DNA from: Deltaproteobacteria bacterium
GTDB taxonomy: Bacteria > Desulfobacterota > Desulfobacteria > Desulfobacterales > Desulfobacteraceae
Length of the DNA stretch: 42,847 bases
Assembly (NCBI GenBank): GCA_027858995.1
Contig: JAQIBP010000028.1
Span: 1 to 42,847 of the forward strand
Direction of reading: 5' to 3'
Positions 42,201 to 42,847 of this stretch are shown piece after piece. The translations under genes and the position numbers were made by a program. The first letter of the stretch is position 1; each line of letters opens with the position of its first letter. The notes under the pieces were generated by a model. The model did not search any database. It saw nothing but the letters and a program-made list of their open reading frames with translations, and was not told where the DNA came from.

Positions 42201-42633
42201 GCTTTACAAAAAAAGTGGCATTGAAATGACTTTATCTCTTGCATATCTCTACTCAATTGCACCTTATTTTGAATCAGATGATCTTCAAAATGCCAGGACT
42301 TTTGCGAAAGAATGTCTAAGATTGTCCCAAAAAAACAATGAAAAGAATATTGAAGGGCGGGCATTGGTTTGGATGGGAAGGATAGTAGGAAAAACAGAAT
42401 TAGATCATCATAATAAAGCAGAAAAATATATCTTTGAGGGAATAAAAATCCTGCAGAAATTGAAGGTAAAACCATATCTTGCCCAATCATATTTATCTTT
42501 TGGAGAACTCTACTCAGACTTCAATGAAAATGATAAAGCCATTGAAAATTTAAAAACAGCAGAGGCCATGTTTCAGGAGATGGGAATGGACTTCTGGTTG
42601 AATAGGACACAAAACTTGCTGGCAGAATTGTAA
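39241..42633 (+). CDS. zinc ribbon-adenylate/guanylate cyclase-AAA ATPase-TPR protein
   Basis: A 1130-residue signalling protein. Two zinc ribbons at the start (CPEC/CGEC and CPKC/CGEC, about 3-45), a class III cyclase domain (about 92-270) with metal residues Asp104 (LFADVADYT) and Asp148 (FTGDGVMALFGAP) and DYTAVGDTTNLAAR, then an AAA/NACHT-like ATPase (RFVGR, GEAGVGKSR, IEDLHWID) and a long helical TPR-type tail (from about 720). The start MKCPEC at 39241 is preferred: GGA lies upstream and the 35 extra residues of a longer frame are not family-like. This is the same layout as many bacterial cyclase-ATPase-TPR proteins. All cyclase catalytic residues that I can locate are present. Signal and target are unknown. 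Confidence 0.88.
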   Translation: MKCPECKFQNPEGIKFCGECGTKLEKKCPKCGFINPLQFKFCGECGFGLRQALAASSETSSPASKEINYREPNSYTPKHLASKILTSKTSIEGERKFVTVLFADVADYTSMSEQLDPEEIHQIMDGCFKILMEEIHKYEGTINQFTGDGVMALFGAPVTHEDHGLRACRAAITIQKAFEEYSRNLQSRFNVQFRMRIGINSGLVVVGSIGDDLRMDYTAVGDTTNLAARMESLAEPGTILLSFNTYKLVKEFFEIKSKGEVKVKGKEKLQKIFQLIKPGGAQTRIHASIAKGLTRFVGRKNSMGSLTEAFEYIRSGSGHVVGIIGEAGVGKSRLLLEMVNRLPEDDFQYLEGRCLQYGGSMLYLPILDILRSIFNIQDDDKEFQIKRKISDVITGIDEKFISLAPSFQDILSLKVDDKEYVKLEPKEKREKTFEAIRNLLIKMSQNKPLVMAIEDLHWIDKTSQEFLNYLMDWLANTPILLILLYRPEYTHQWGSKSFYTKIGLDQLGLSSSGELIKAILEEGKVAPELRQLILNRSAGNPLFMEEFTNTLLENGSIEKQNDFYTINCNPEDIKIPDTIQGIIAARLDRLEENLKRTMQVASVIGRDFAFKLLQSITGMRTELKSYLLNLQGLEFIYEKNLFPELEYIFKHALTQEVAYNSLLQKRRKEIHEKIGMAIEELYPARLEEFYEMLAYHYCKSDNGKKAVHYSKFAGEKAAKNFAHWDAYYFFKDAFDFLGKKPDSSENKREKIEVLDSMIQPLVYVGMPDEALWAIEKKIEIGKQLEDNIVVARSYIAKATYYSYQGNNKLAVKSTKLAFDEAKASQNLDLIVVSSCALSLAYNTEGEYLKIVELAPEIIEMIEKSNRKSSSFSYPIDPYSLLSLNCGLSMVVTGFFEQGTKYLKTGLDNAYETNHLMTIGYSELYYGIMLEAKGDWELSIQHLKSGIKQCQKANFIISEALCLCCMGYANSMLGDFTIGKKNVNKGIQLYKKSGIEMTLSLAYLYSIAPYFESDDLQNARTFAKECLRLSQKNNEKNIEGRALVWMGRIVGKTELDHHNKAEKYIFEGIKILQKLKVKPYLAQSYLSFGELYSDFNENDKAIENLKTAEAMFQEMGMDFWLNRTQNLLAEL

Positions 42634-42695
42634 TAACGGTCCCATATATTTATCCTAAAAAAGAATGATTTTAAAAAGGAAGATAGGCAACACCT

Positions 42696-42847
42696 ATGAT
42701 GAGCGCCTTCTGGACTAATACAATCATCAAATCTTTATCTTTATGGACAATAGCATATGGAACAGGCAGTCTTGTTTTTTATAAGAATGTCAAGGTCAAC
42801 TATACCAGAAAGATAAATCATTTTGCTCTCTTTTTTCTGCCCATGTA
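42696..42847 (+). CDS. partial membrane-protein gene, cut by window end
   Basis: An open frame starts ATGATG after AAGGAAG (13 bases or so upstream) and runs to the window end for 50 codons without a stop. The product begins MMSAFWTNTIIKSLSLWTIA with further hydrophobic stretches around YGTGSLVF and ALFFLP and a VNYTRKINH segment. This looks like the N-terminus of a membrane protein; a lipid or dolichol-kinase-like protein is conceivable from RKINHF but not supported enough to name. Confidence 0.5.
   Translation, partial: MMSAFWTNTIIKSLSLWTIAYGTGSLVFYKNVKVNYTRKINHFALFFLPM

Overview
The window reads as a chromosomal segment of a strictly anaerobic, sulfate-reducer-like deltaproteobacterium (Desulfobacterales, Desulfobacter/Desulfobacula/Desulfococcus type). 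This is inferred from gene content: a glutaryl-CoA dehydrogenase very like the non-decarboxylating Desulfococcus enzyme, a biotin-dependent glutaconyl-CoA decarboxylase alpha subunit, a tungsten/molybdopterin aldehyde:ferredoxin oxidoreductase, an anaerobic cobaltochelatase (CbiK), many acyl-CoA dehydrogenases and a dedicated ETF. No rRNA, tRNA, CRISPR array or prophage was seen.

Layout. 1-700: decayed transposon-type DUF4338 (DruA-like) fragment. 698-3122 (minus): cbiK, a carboxymuconolactone-decarboxylase-family gene and glutaryl-CoA dehydrogenase. 3547-6576: short biotin carrier (minus) divergent from gcdA and a crotonase-family hydratase (plus), i.e. glutaryl-CoA to crotonyl-CoA chemistry. 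6824-11195: a zinc-ribbon/pseudokinase/trypsin-like protease/repeat protein and an AAA-DUF4143 ATPase. 11271-15723 (minus): SDR plus two tandem ~600-residue acyl-CoA dehydrogenases, divergent from a LysR regulator (16126-17076). 17266-17864: IS200-type element. 18113-28960 (plus): nine-gene catabolic operon. 29147-32221 (plus): omega-amino-acid-type aminotransferase and aldehyde:ferredoxin oxidoreductase. 32256-36339 (minus): etfB-etfA-acyl-CoA dehydrogenase-kinase cluster of the ACAD10/11 (LvaC/LvaA) kind. 36350-39070: pspABC divergent from pspF with a sigma-54 promoter and a candidate upstream activator site. 39241-42633: adenylate cyclase/ATPase/TPR protein, then the start of a membrane-protein gene cut by the window end.

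The most interesting system is 18113-28960. It combines an OYE-type FMN/Fe-S/FAD reductase fusion, a TorT-like periplasmic binding protein with an RbsA/RbsC-like ABC transporter, a LamB/YcsF (PxpA-like) protein, and all parts of a urea-carboxylase-like enzyme split into four genes (two carboxyltransferase-domain proteins, a biotin carrier, a biotin carboxylase). My reading is import of a small cyclic amide (lactam, ureide or N-heterocycle), optional ring reduction, biotin-dependent N-carboxylation and ring opening. The adjacent aminotransferase and AOR could convert the resulting omega-amino acid to a dicarboxylate. If the product were glutarate it would feed the glutaryl-CoA genes at the left of the window. 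Gene identities are well supported; the substrate and the linked pathway are inference.
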